Assembly: GCA_030761205.1 (NCBI GenBank)
Contig: JAULJL010000017.1
Coordinates: 4,412,001-4,476,000 of the forward strand
Origin: Fremontodendron californicum
Lineage: Eukaryota; Streptophyta; Magnoliopsida; Malvales; Malvaceae
Length of the DNA: 64,000 bases
Direction: 5' to 3'
Under the pieces are notes generated by a model, which was not told the origin of the DNA, did not search any database, and worked only from the letters and a program-made list of their open reading frames with translations. This document shows positions 1 to 11,293 of the stretch, one piece after another. Numbering within the stretch: position 1 is the stretch's first letter; every line of letters starts with the position of its first letter. A program made the position numbers and the translations under genes.

Positions 1-816
1 CTTCCAAGCAAGTTGTCTATTCTATTTCTACCTGCTGCTATTGAGATGATATGCTGACATGAACCCCAGAAAAACTGCTGTTTCTTGATCCACCAATACA
101 ATCCATGTATCAATTTACTCTAAAATTATGCATCTCCATGCATATCAAAGTTGAGATAGACAAGCAAATCATGCTACCAAACATAGAAGTGGAGAGATAT
201 GGGATAGAATACAGATAGACAACGATAAAGATGAGTCATGAGTGGTTTCCCTTTTTTTTTAATAATATTTTTTTTATTGTGCTTTTCTTCAGTAAATTTT
301 GAGACAACCACCATTGCCAGTGCTGGGAACTTGTTTTTCATTTGTGTGTCTGCCAATGTTGACATCACTTTTCTTACAATGAACTGCACTGCATGTTCCA
401 CTTGGCATCTTTATGGGGTTTATTGCCCGGAAATTAGGTGTCAATAATCAAAAGTAATCTCAAAGGAGAGATTAGTTGATAATTTCCGCCCCATTCTCAA
501 TAGATGAATAGCCAATAAAAGATGAATCCTCGTGGCGGGCTCTAGTGATCAGCCCATGGAGCTAAGCCTAAATATGGAAACCAAGCGCCCAAGCCCTGGA
601 TCCATTGCCTTGCCTTAATGCGATTTTATTTGAAAGTCAGTCTGCTATGCTTGCTGTCGTTTGGACTTTAGACAATAGAAAAGAAAATTTTGTCTGGCGA
701 TGTTTTTGTGGCCATCGTTCACCGAGGACTTAGATATTTAAAAGAAACAGCGGGAGAAGCCTTAATCTTGCATTCACCATTTGCGCTCTCTTCTCCTCAA
801 AACTAAAAAGTCTAAA
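1..816. other. upstream region, no gene recognised
   Basis: I see no coding exon of a recognisable family here. The last few hundred bases are the likely promoter and 5' leader of the DUF2358 gene that starts at 817. Short open frames in this stretch are AT-rich and resemble no known protein. Confidence 0.5.
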
Positions 817-2095
817 ATGGCAGTCACTCTTTCCTTTGCTTCCGTCGCTCCCCACGTCAAGTCACAGCGTCAGTGCATCATTTTCCGGCGAAATTATGGC
901 CGCAACATACACAGAATTAGATGCAAAGGAGATAATTCCAAGAGCAATTTACCCACCAAAGAAGAATCTGCACCCGAAAATGCTCTTCTCAAGGTAGCCT
1001 GGTATGGTTCCGAGCTTTTGGGGATTGCTGCTTCCTATCTCCGATCACCTTCAAATGTTGAAGAAGCTAACCAGAACAATCTTAAGCTTGGCTTAGATGG
1101 GTCAGGAGCTATTGATCGTACAGCAGTCGTTCAAACCATCAAAGATGACTTTGAAAGATCATATTTTGTCACTGGTACATGAAAATCAAAGCTCAGCAAA
1201 TCCCCTAAAAATCTTTCTTCTACTCTTTTTTTTTCAATGATCTACATATATCACGGTCATTCCAGCGCTTGACTTTAGTGACTTGAACACAGTAACATAC
1301 TTTTCTTTTTTTTCCTTGGTCTGTACAATTTGATGTTCTTCATCCATTATCCATGGAGGAAGTAGCTAGTAATATCTTTTTGTTGAAATCAGGGCAACTT
1401 ACAGTTGATGCATACGAAGAGGATTGTGAATTTGCTGATCCAGCGGGTTCCTTCAAAGGGCTTCGACGTTTCAAAAGGAACTGCACAAACTTTGGATCTC
1501 TTATTGAAAAGTCAAATATGAAACTTATGAAGTGGGAGGACTTTGAGGTCAATTCACTAAGTTACAATCAAGGAATTCCTGTTACATTATATTTGCACAA
1601 CTTGTATGTCCTTGCTTGTTACCATCTTCAATGTAATATAACAATGAACAACTTTTCTTTATGTTGTCATCCATGGAAGTGCAGAACAAGGGAGTGGGAC
1701 ACTGGCGATTTAGTTGCGCAATGTCATTTCCTTGGAGGCCTATTCTTTCTGGTATGTAATTGGTACTTTTGGTGTCATGTTTCTTTTTCCAACATCAGTT
1801 TACATCTTATCAATATGAATCCACATGCTTGCTTAACGTTTTAAGATTCTGTGCAGCTACTGGATATACAGAGTATTTTTTTGATGCACAATCTGGAAAA
1901 GTATGCAGGTAACAAGTAATGAAGAGAAATGGAGAAGCTCTCCTGTTACTGTTTTCTGATTATCTTGCTAACTTATTCATCTCTTTATGGAATCTTTCCA
2001 GGCACGTCGAGCACTGGAACGTTCCCAAAATGACATTGCTGAAGCAACTTCTGAGGCCTACTCGAGGATTCTGGCTTAAGAGAAAAAACAGCTGA
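817..2095 (+). CDS. DUF2358 / NTF2-like family protein, probably plastid-targeted
   Basis: Five exons join in phase: 817-1174, 1393-1547, 1685-1751, 1857-1908, 2002-2095, giving about 241 aa. All introns are GT-AG. The N-terminus (MAVTLSFASVAP, then Ser- and Arg-rich and poor in acidic residues for about 45 residues) looks like a chloroplast transit peptide. The C-terminal half carries the signature of plant DUF2358 proteins (NTF2-like fold): DAYEEDCEFADPAGSFKG, then RFKRNCTNFGSL, GHWRFSCAMSFPWRP, and HVEHWNVPKM near the end. The ATG at 817 is chosen because it opens the transit-like peptide; the frame continues upstream without an ATG. The molecular function of the family is not established. 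Length and exon phases look intact, so I treat it as functional. Confidence 0.88.
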
Positions 2096-3501
2096 AGAGT
2101 ATGTGTAAGGAAACCTCTTAGCTTATCCTCCTTGTGCTCAAGATGATGAGCTAGCCTTTCTCCTGAGAAAAATAATTTCACAGGGCAAAAAGTTTGACAG
2201 AAGAACGTGGAAGAAACTTATTCTGGACTTCAGGAACTTTTAATTGATGGAAGTTGTCATCATGAATGCATGTTGAATAAGCAGCTGCTGCATAGTAATA
2301 TTCAAAGTATAATTCAGATCGACGGGCAAATCATGTAGAAGCAGGCATTATTACACTAGAAATTTTGTAAAAGACAAAGGGAAAGAAGACTGGAACATGG
2401 GGCCCGTATATCCTTCCATGTTACTATGTTGGTTCTCCTATACGCATGTAATGTTCTTCTTTTGTAGCCAAACTTTGATCAATAATGTACTTTATTTCCC
2501 TCCTTAAAAATCCAAACACTAGGTTGATCTGTTTAGGTTGTTGCCATAATTGTGCTAGTTTACATCTTTTCTACATATAAGGACAAGGAAGCCTGGATGT
2601 TCGCTAGTTTTTTTATGCTTAAAAAGCATGTCTACTGCAGCTGATGTTATTCCGTAAGTTACCCATGACAGAGAAAAACTGGATAATGACCCATAAGCGG
2701 CAGGGAATGGAGCCATGAATCCACCAATCTTTGATGGGAAATGATCAAAGATGAAGGATTCCGAATTAATGATGTCTCAACCTTCAGCACAGTGTGCCCT
2801 CAACAGCAAGCCTGAGGCTAAACCATAATTGAAGCAACAGATCCTTCTCTCGAAACAATTGTCCTTTCTTTAGTAATAGTTGCAACTTATCAGCGTCTTT
2901 GTGTTTTGATTAATTCAGAGGGTTAATATTATTGCCTATGTGCCTTGATAATTTTCTTCATTGTGACTTGTGAGGCTGAGGCACACAGGACCTTGGACCT
3001 TCCCATAAAACATTTTAAGTCTTGATTTGAAACCTAGTGGTGCTGATTGCTGTTGAAGCAATTCTGAGTGATTACTTTCATAGAAGAATAACTATAAAGT
3101 TACTAGAAATCTTGTCTTCTAATCTTCAGTTTAGAGTCTATTTCATTTCATTTCAGTTCTAAACCTTATTTCTTCTCCTGTTGAACACAATGGCTGTTGT
3201 GTCTGACAGTAATTTGTGACTTTTGAAATGGGCATGTTGTCCAACAATCTGTGGAGACTTTGAGTTTATTTTATAAATACTCTAATGCCCTATGCTAGTA
3301 GATTTTCTCTCACAGCAAACTATTTTATTGCTTATATGTATGACCTTATATGCAAGTCAATAACATTTGTCTTGATTTTGAGGACTCATTTTGACTTGAC
3401 ACAGAAAACTACCAGAGAAAACTATCTCCTTATTGCCTGTATAGTGGATGCTCCCTTAACTCTTGGGAAAGGTCTCTTATGTATTTCAGGTATTTTTGCA
3501 G
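2096..3501. other. 3' flank and intergenic, nothing recognised
   Basis: The start should be the 3' UTR of the DUF2358 gene. The remainder shows no convincing exon, RNA gene or terminal repeat. Older exons of the CAAX-protease remnant that starts at 3502 could lie here, but I could not identify them. Confidence 0.45.
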
Positions 3502-4287
3502 TGCAAAGATGACAAGGAAATTGTAGCTGTTCTTGCTCATGAACTGGGGCATTGGAAGCTTAACCACACTTGTACTCCTTTATTGCTGTGCAGGTATGAT
3601 GTGGTTGTTCTCTTGCAGCTTTTTTTTCTCTGGAGATTTTTTTTTCCTTCTAAGCACTGTCTGTCATTTTTTTTTCCCTGGATGAATGAGCACCGTCTTA
3701 CGACTATCTTATATTATGCGTCTCTTCGTTCATGTTATAACGGCACAGCAGGGTGTTAAACATGATTAATATAGTAATTTCTCTGTTAGATTTTTTTTTG
3801 TAGGTTTGAAGAAAAGGTTCTTTAGGTGTTTTTGGGCTTTTGGCTGCTTAGCTTACAGTTACTTTAAGCTCTGAGGTTGTAGCAGTCAAACCTTATGATA
3901 GTGCTGAATGCTGATGCAGCAAGATGATCCGATATCCACTCTCTGGCACTGATAGATATAAAGGAAGATGAAAGATAGACATATCAATGAGCTGCAAAAT
4001 TGGCAATTTAGTCTGCTTAATATAAAACATGATCTATTAGTGGCTTGATCGTCGTGTTATGCTAGATTTGTCATATTCAATTAGAAGTGGATGTTTCTAC
4101 TTCTTGCTTCAGTGACTATTGCCTATTGCCATACCTTTTATTCTGATGCTGTTTGGTTTTCTTAAATGCAGATTCTTACATTTTTGCAATTCGGAGGATA
4201 TACTAGGGTCAGGAACTCAGCTGATCTTTTCCGAAGTTTTGGGTTTGACACACAGCCAATACTACATTGGCCTTAATCATATTTCAG
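3502..4287 (+). pseudogene. STE24/FACE1-type CAAX prenyl protease fragment, two frameshifted exons
   Basis: Two exon-like blocks match the M48 zinc metalloprotease that trims prenylated CAAX proteins at the ER membrane. Block 1 (3502-3593), after a TTTTTGCAG acceptor, encodes CKDDKEIVAVLAHELGHWK followed by LNHT, including the HExxH zinc site (HELGH). Block 2 (4172-4287), after AAATGCAG, encodes ILTFLQFGGYTRVRNSADLF and then RSFGFDTQP, the next conserved family segment. After LNHT the frame is broken; a one-base loss relative to the expected order would explain why the residues SFIAVQ reappear one frame over before the GTATGATG donor. Block 2 also shifts frame after DTQP, and LALIIFQ follows in another frame. 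No upstream transmembrane exons and no downstream exons of the roughly 420-aa protein are visible. It is a truncated relic; symbol withheld because it is not functional. Confidence 0.8.
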
Positions 4288-4309
4288 GTACTAAAATATA
4301 AAAACAATG

Positions 4310-4509
4310 CAATGTTGCTCTGACTTTTCATTTTTCTTGAAGTATCCGTGTCCGACATCTGTGTTCAACGCATATCTGGACATAGGTATGGAGATGTGAT
4401 TTCCCAAAAACCTTCCAAATAAATGAAAAAACTTAGAATAAATCAAACATATACCCTTGTCAGACACATAGTTATATCCAACACTCACACCCGAATCCGA
4501 GTAACATAG
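4310..4509. mobile_element. hAT-like MITE, CTATGTTACTCGGACT family, copy 1
   Basis: A 200-bp non-coding element flanked by a perfect 8-bp direct repeat AAACAATG (4302-4309 and 4510-4517). Its ends are imperfect inverted repeats: CAATGTTGCTCTGACT on the left, and on the right the complement of CTATGTTACTCGGATT. The interior matches, in reverse orientation, the element at 53402-53568. An 8-bp duplication fits hAT-superfamily transposition, so this is a non-autonomous derivative. It lies immediately 3' of the STE24 relic. Confidence 0.82.
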
Positions 4510-4517
4510 AAACAATG

Positions 4518-6131
4518 TACTGTCAGTTGAAATAGCTAGTCTAATTATGGAATGTACTCTAAGCATAAATAAGCTCTTATCAATGCAGTAGACACATTGT
4601 TTAATCTGTTCCATGTAGGATAGGATTAAAGGCTATGGTTCATTACTGTGTTATTCTTTTATCATTGAGCATTTGCCATTAGAGCTGTTAACCATTTTCC
4701 CTGACCTTGTCATATGCAGCATACATTAAGTTAAGCCACCCAAATAGGAAATAGGAAATAGGTAGGTACTCTGGTTAAGATTGGTTACACAATTAATAAG
4801 TAATGCAAGTTTTAGTTAATGCTGCTTTCTGTGTCGATCTGTTTCTCAATTAGAGTCTGTCTTAGGCTCTTAGCTTAGCTGTGACTGCGAGTGCTTTTCC
4901 ATTTTCAATACCATAGCTGCATTGGCATTGCTTTAGCTTTAATGTATTTAGGCAGGGTGCTATTAATTAAATTCTTTCCTACTTTAGTTTTCATAAAGAG
5001 TAAGATTTAAAATATTAATTAATAAAAGGCCTTTTTATGTGATTGTGAAGGATAGAATTAGAATAGTACAAATAATGCATATTCTTTGTTTCAATAATAC
5101 TTTTAGTGAATACCCCATCCCCATCCCACCAAAACAAAAAAGTAATAAATCGTTTTCTAACTATTTAACATCCATGCATCCATCCATCCATCCATCCATC
5201 ATGTAATGTAATGTTTGTCTACTCATTTCTTAAGTGTTAAGAGGCCCTCAGTACTATTTTCAGTCAATATTTCAGCAACTTGCCTTAAATTCCTTTTTAC
5301 GATATGGATTTTGTGAACGAATATATAATTACGGTTGATATTATGAATTTTAATATATTAAAAAGTAAATTATTCAATATAATAATTTTAAAATATATAT
5401 ATCATTAACAAAACTCTTAAAACATTAGTAATAAAATCAAAATTAAATTTGTCCATGAATTAAGTCGGATCAGGTTTGGATCGAGCTTAGTTCATATATT
5501 AACAAAAAAAATATTTTTGTTCAGGTTCAGTTCAGCTCAAAATATGGGTAAAAAGATATGCCCAAGTTCGACCGTTTTATAAAATATATTATCCAAACTC
5601 GCACAAATTCGTTCAAAATTATAGATATATGAAAGGATCGATTCCTCTCAAGAAATGATCGCTCCTTTTTAAAAGAGAATTGATCCCTCTTAAAGGAAGA
5701 TCGATCCTTTTTAAAAAGGATTGATCATCTTAAAAAATTTATAGTACTAATAGTAAAATGGGTTGAGCCGAGCTTGAGAAAAAATGAACTCAAGATTCGG
5801 TCCGTTTAAAAACTAGCCTTATTTTTTTATCCAAATTTATTTTTTAGTATAATATTTTTATCTAAATAATCTTAAAGAATTTTATTAATAAAGTCATTTG
5901 TTAAAATTAGTTAATATATTACTTATAATAATAAATATTGCATTAAATATAATATTGATAACTTTTTTTTTTTATCATTTTTAATGCATTGTAATAAAGA
6001 TATTATTAAATATTATAATTTTAAATAATATTTTTAAAACACTTGTTAATAAAAAATTAAAGGAAATTAATTGAATAATCAATTAATTAATTTCATAACA
6101 ACAGTTACTCTACTTGTGAATGTGGTGCCGC
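4518..6131. other. AT-rich intergenic, degenerate repeats
   Basis: No gene is visible. A (CATC)n microsatellite lies at about 5177-5200. Around 5455-5820 there is a degenerate block with GGATCAGGTTTGGATCGAGC-like text at one end and GGTTGAGCCGAGCTTGAG at the other. It contains a near-perfect palindrome GATCGATCCTTTTT/AAAAAGGATTGATC near 5699-5726. It resembles an eroded relative of the GC-rich-ended MITEs at 21.4 and 30.4 kb, but I could not define its termini. Confidence 0.4.
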
Positions 6132-6279
6132 CACGTGTGGGTCCTACTCAAGACGTTGATTCATCACCCACGTGAAGATCTGATGTAGGACGTCCATACG
6201 CAATCTGATTCGTCCGGTTTGATCTTTACCGTCTGATGAAATACACCACCCTTCGAAAGCTTAGCTACACCAACACGTG
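6132..6279 (+). promoter_or_regulatory. cluster of three perfect G-boxes upstream of the receptor-like kinase
   Basis: Three CACGTG hexamers occur at 6132-6137, 6169-6174 and 6274-6279, about 465-612 bp before the kinase ATG. The first and third read CCACGTGTGG and ACACGTGTCC, close to ABRE-type contexts. G-boxes bind plant bZIP and bHLH factors. That they act on this promoter is inference from position and clustering. Confidence 0.45.
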
Positions 6280-6743
6280 TCCTAGAATTTCCTTTAACGG
6301 TCATCGCCGTCTCAAAATTTATCCGGACTGTTTCCAAAATAGAACAAGAAAGAAAAGGACAATCTCGTCATTTCAGTTATTACACAAATCTCCAACTCCA
6401 GCTAGACAATAACATTTTTAATTTCCACTAATTTAAGGCGAAGAAAAAAAAAAGACAACTTTTTGTTTTTGTTTTTTATCAGACAAACTTATTTTAAAAG
6501 TACATAGGATATAAAAAAAGAGTTGTAGCAGTGGAGATCAGAAAAGAAAAAAAAAAAAAAACTCTCATTATCTCTCTGTCTCCATTTTGCTTTAATTATA
6601 TTTGTTTTGATTCTTTTTTTCTCTTCCCATTTTTGATTATAATTAATCGTCATTTTTCCCGGCGAAGCTAATGCCGCCGGAGACTTAAACTGTTTAGGAA
6701 AAAGAAGAAAATCCCAAAAACAAAAGCAAAAACAGAAAAGGAA

Positions 6744-9181
6744 ATGTCAGTGTACGACGCGGCATTTGTTAACACGGAGCTATCAAAGCCGACGTCGATT
6801 TTCGGGTTAAGACTATGGGTAGTGATCGGGATTCTTCTTGGTTCACTCATAGTCTTGACTCTGTTTCTTCTCTCACTTTGCCTCACAACCCGCCGCAAAT
6901 CTCGCAGACATCAACACCTGGACCCCACGCCACCAATCTCCAAAGAGATCCAAGAAATAGTCCACCACCCGCCCGCACGTGATCACCACCATATCGCCCC
7001 GCCGGTGCCGGAGATTCAAGTGGACTTGGGAAAAGTGGAACACAGGGTGGTGTTCTCCAGTGGGGAAAGTAGAGGGCCGACGAGTGCGGGTGCGAGTGTG
7101 AGCGAGACGGCGTCGTTCGGGAGTGGAAGTGTGGGGCCGGAAGTGTCTCATCTTGGGTGGGGAAGATGGTATACTTTGAGGGAACTGGAATTAGCTACGA
7201 ATGGATTGTGTGAAGAGAATGTGATTGGTGAAGGTGGCTATGGAATTGTTTATCATGGCGTTTTAACGGAGGGAACTAATGTTGCTGTTAAGAATTTGCT
7301 TAATAACAGGTACCCGTTTTTTAATTTTATTTAATTATGCCTGTTTTTGGTTAAGAAATATGCCATTTCTAGAAATGAATGTTCTTTTGTGGATTATGTA
7401 TCTTTGATTTGGTTGGTTTTTCGTTATAGTAATTAGTTTGATTGCTAAGGAAAAAAAAGATGTTTTTTTTTTTTTTTTTTTCCTATTATGGAATTTTGAT
7501 GAATTCATGCAACAGTTAGCTGCCTCATTGTTTTCTTTTTTTGGTTTAAAATTCTTGCCTTGTGATGGTTAGACATTGTGCTGTAAAGTGTAAAGAGCAC
7601 TGCTTTTTGAGGAAAAGAACTCATAATTAGGCCTGGATGATAATGTTTTTGTTAGACTTTTGTCGAATCTTTTTTTGTCTTCTTTATTCCTTTTCTTATC
7701 ATAGATTTATGTTTGGTTTACCTACCTACCAATTAGCTCATCAAAGTAATCAATCCTTCAGGGGTCAAGCTGAGAAGGAATTTAAGGTGGAGGTGGAAGC
7801 AATTGGGCGTGCACGGCACAAGAATCTTGTAAGATTGCATGGATACTGTGTTGAAGGTGCATATAGGTAGTGCAATTATCTTCCAGTACGAAATTAAGGG
7901 TTATTTATTTATTTAATTCCTACTCTGTTTTGAATAGTGTAAAGAGAAGTGACTTATTATCTGGTTTTGCTGTTCAGGATGCTTGTGTATGAGTATGTTG
8001 ACAATGGCAATTTGGAACAGTGGCTCCACGGGGATGTTGGGGATGTCAGTCCTCTTACATGGGATATCCGTATGAATATCATATTGGGAACAGCAAAAGG
8101 GTACATTAGTTAGAATTGTATTCTTGGTTCATGTACAGTTTGTTTATAAATTCTGTATTCACTTGTGATGGTTCTCATTCTGAGTGTTTATTGCTATATT
8201 CTTGCAGTTTAGCCTACCTTCATGAGGGTCTTGAGCCAAAGGTTGTCCATCGGGATGTAAAATCCAGCAACATCCTACTTGACCGCCAGTGGAACCCCAA
8301 GGTTTCTGATTTTGGGCTTGCTAAACTCTTGTGTTCTGAAAGGAGTTATGTGACAACTCGAGTGATGGGAACATTTGGGTTAGTTGATTTCCATTTTGGC
8401 AGTCTTGCATGTTTTTGGATTAACCATTATAAATGCATACATGTGCATTAACAGAAATGCTGTGAAGTTCGTTATTCTAAAGCAGGAATGGTCACTTTTT
8501 TTTTCCCCAGTTATGTTGCTCCGGAATATGCTTGTACCGGAATGCTGAATGAGAAGAGTGATGTCTATAGCTTTGGTATACTTATTATGGAGATTATTTC
8601 TGGGAGAAATCCTGTTGAGTATAGCCGACCTCAAGGAGAGGTTAGACTTATTAAGTTTCCTTCTTCATTAGTTTAGTGTCGTAGCTCCTAAATTCCTAAT
8701 GTTGCTAAGTTGGAAATGACTGAATAATTGCAGGTGAATTTGGTGGAATGGTTAAAAACCATGGTTGGAAACCGAAAATCTGAGGAAGTAGTTGATCCTA
8801 AGCTACCTGAGATGCCTGCTTCAAAAGCACTTAAACGTGTACTATTGGTTGCTCTTCGATGTGTTGATCCTGATGCAACAAAGAGGCCAAAAATGGGGCA
8901 TGTTATCCACATGCTTGAGGCTGATGATCTGCTATTCCGTGATGTAGGCACCATTTCCATAGCTTTCACATTATTTTCTTTGTGAACCATCTATTTACCT
9001 TTATCTTGCTTTTTAGGAACGTCGGATTGCAAGAGAACCTTCCAATTCACATTCTGATGATCATCAAACAAATCGCAATGGTACAAAATTAGGTGATAAA
9101 CGATTCGATGGGGCCTCTGCTTCTGATACAAGTGAAGGTGATAGTGGGAGGAACCATCACCAGCCAACTAGCCGGAGATAA
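6744..9181 (+). CDS. transmembrane receptor-like serine/threonine kinase (At1g01540 type)
   Basis: Seven exons join in phase: 6744-7309, 7762-7866, 7978-8100, 8208-8378, 8511-8640, 8734-8943, 9017-9181, giving about 489 aa. The N-terminus MSVYDAAFVNTELSKPTS is followed by one membrane segment (about residues 23-48) and a basic RRKSRR stop-transfer. There is no signal peptide and almost no extracellular domain. A Pro/Gly/Ser-rich juxtamembrane part precedes the kinase domain: GEGGYG glycine loop, catalytic Lys183 in VAVK, HRD with Asp281, DFG with Asp299, APE in YVAPEYACTG, GxNPVEYSRPQGE, and a C-terminal RPKMGHVIHMLE. All core catalytic residues are present and the Arg of HRD makes it an RD kinase. 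The C-terminal tail (about 55 aa) is His/Asp/Ser-rich and variable. It resembles the small Arabidopsis RLK clade that includes At1g01540, whose ligand is unknown. A G-box cluster lies upstream. It appears intact. Confidence 0.95.
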
Positions 9182-9629
9182 CGCTATCAACATTAGGTGA
9201 CTAACAAATTTAAGCCTCTCTTTTAAGTTTTTGAAGCCTTTTTTATTTATTTATTTTTCTATTAGTTCCCCAGTATTGTGTTGTATCTCCAATTATGAGA
9301 AAACAATAATATGCATTTATTCTATGTTTGGTTTACATTTTTCCCCATATTATAATCTATACAGTATGCATTTGTATAAATATGGATGAATTCATAAATT
9401 CTTATACCAATTGTAATTGATTGTCTTCATTTGTAAGAAAGATCACAAGAAAAAGATGAGTTCTCATTTCAATCTTTTCTTCTGTTTGACGATCAGTTAG
9501 ATATATATTTTTTTCTCCCCTAATACTTTGCCATGGTTTGCAATGCCTGGTTTTCCAACTCTCAGAACCATCATTGTTAACCCTGAAATCAGATGGGGTA
9601 TTGGTGGTGGACCATTTATTCTGATAGAA

Positions 9630-9630
<1 letters not shown>

Positions 9631-9687
<57 letters not shown>
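9631..9687. repeat. compound microsatellite (TA)n(GA)n
   Basis: About ten TA units run directly into about 18 GA units, some 450 bp after the kinase stop codon. It is simple-sequence DNA of a kind that often varies in length. Confidence 0.95.
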
Positions 9688-9692
<5 letters not shown>

Positions 9693-10931
9693 GTCTGCAT
9701 CAGTGCCAATTCCAACGTCGGTGGTGGTGAGAAATGGACCCAGCAACCGGCAAATTGGATGGAAACGGCCTCTTTATTCATGTGGTTTTTCTTATCCTTG
9801 TTGGAGTTGGACCATCTTGCTAGAAACAACAGGATGGCTGTGTTGGCTTGTTTGTTAGATTGGTTTCACCATCAATGCCAGAGCATGCTTTTGGGTTTTT
9901 GGCCATGGAGCCTAATAACGACATTTGGCATGATGGAGTTAAGCTGGTTGTGCATGTTTCTGGTGGACCCTTTTTGCCTTTAGCCCGACTTTGGCATTTG
10001 ACAACAATCTTGGATTGATACTTTGATGATCTCTTGGGACTTGGTCTTATCCAAAATATTGTATTAAACCTGTCTTTCTCATTCCGCTTAAACACAACTA
10101 TTATTCGCCTGGCTGTCCTTCATTTGGCTCATTCTTAGCTTTCTTTGTCTAACAATCTGATGCATATCACCTATATTGCCCGTCGGCTCTGTTTGGATTC
10201 TTCAGCCCTTCTTCCACAATAAGCAGGAATATTAGGTAAGATCTCCTTCATTTCCTCTACCATGTTGAAAATTTCCTATTCTGAAACTCTTTCTTTTTTC
10301 ATAAATCTCATTTTGCGGTCATTATGGTTAAACAAAGTATTAAATTACTTGACGCATTATATAGCTTGGGTTTTTTAAATTTAGTATGCTCATGTGAGCA
10401 GATGAATTATTTGCCCATAAATTATTAGAGGGAAGAGTCGAGGAGGAGACAAGGATATTAAAACCTTTGCAGGAGATATAGGGGAGAGCATATCTGATTA
10501 ATTCTCAGGCTTATTTATTGCCTCCACCCCTCCTTCCTTGAAGACGACAACGCACCATACAATTTCATCTTCTTTGTTCTTTACAATTAGAAAGGCATAG
10601 ATTTTTATTATTTGTTGTTTCTTTTCATAGTTACAGATCCTTTGTTGGGAGCCAAGTTGGGTTGAGAGATACTATAAACTGCCATTTCTCATGCAATAAG
10701 TTTAGACACTAACAGTACTAAACTAATAAATTGCCAATTCAGGCAAAATTCATTGGATAGTCATTTAAGCACTTTATTCTTTTTACATTTAAAGTGGAAT
10801 AAAAAGGGGTTCGTTTTTAGATTTTATACATGTTAGAAGCAGTTTTCGTGTACCACAAAAATTGGCTGCCAATGGATCAACTGACAATTCTTTCTTCAAG
10901 TTCATGGCCTTGTTTACTGTTCTTTTTTTTA
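9688..10931. other. intergenic, nothing recognised
   Basis: Less AT-rich than its surroundings to about 10100. The longest open frames on either strand show no family resemblance and no splice-compatible extension. I see no terminal repeats, tRNA or tandem array. Confidence 0.4.
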
Positions 10932-11293
10932 GGCCTTGTTTAACATTTTGCTTCTGGCACAATTTTTGAAGTCAAAAGCCGTTTTTTAACACAAATATAA
11001 TACTAAATAAAAAAAAAAAATAGTTTCTACTGTTGAAATCATGGTTTGAAAAGCCAAATAAAAAAGCCAAAAAATATAGCTTTTGGATTTTAAAAACTGA
11101 TTTTTGGATAAAATAACTTTATTATCCTCACATCTCTACACTTTTATTATTTGAAACATATATTTTTTTGACATTTCAATTTCCTATAACACTTTTTCGC
11201 AGTAATGCTAAACACTTAAAAAATTTTAAATCATAATTTTTTACCGTATTTTTTTAATCTAAATTTTTTTCAATAGCAATTTTAAACTAACCC
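10932..11293. mobile_element. Tourist/PIF-Harbinger-type MITE
   Basis: A 362-bp non-coding element flanked by the trinucleotide TTA (10929-10931 and 11294-11296), the classic PIF/Harbinger target duplication. The left end reads GGCCTTGTTTAACATTTTG and the complement of the right end reads GGGTTAGTTTAAAATTGC, an imperfect terminal inverted repeat of the Tourist type. The interior is AT-rich with no coding capacity. Confidence 0.68.

Noticed and set aside
9497..9829. Minus-strand 110-aa open frame
   Set aside because: It reads through the TA/GA microsatellite and is otherwise unlike any family.
9759..10095. Overlapping open frames of 74 and 91 aa on opposite strands
   Set aside because: No recognisable domain, no splice-compatible neighbours, no codon bias evidence.
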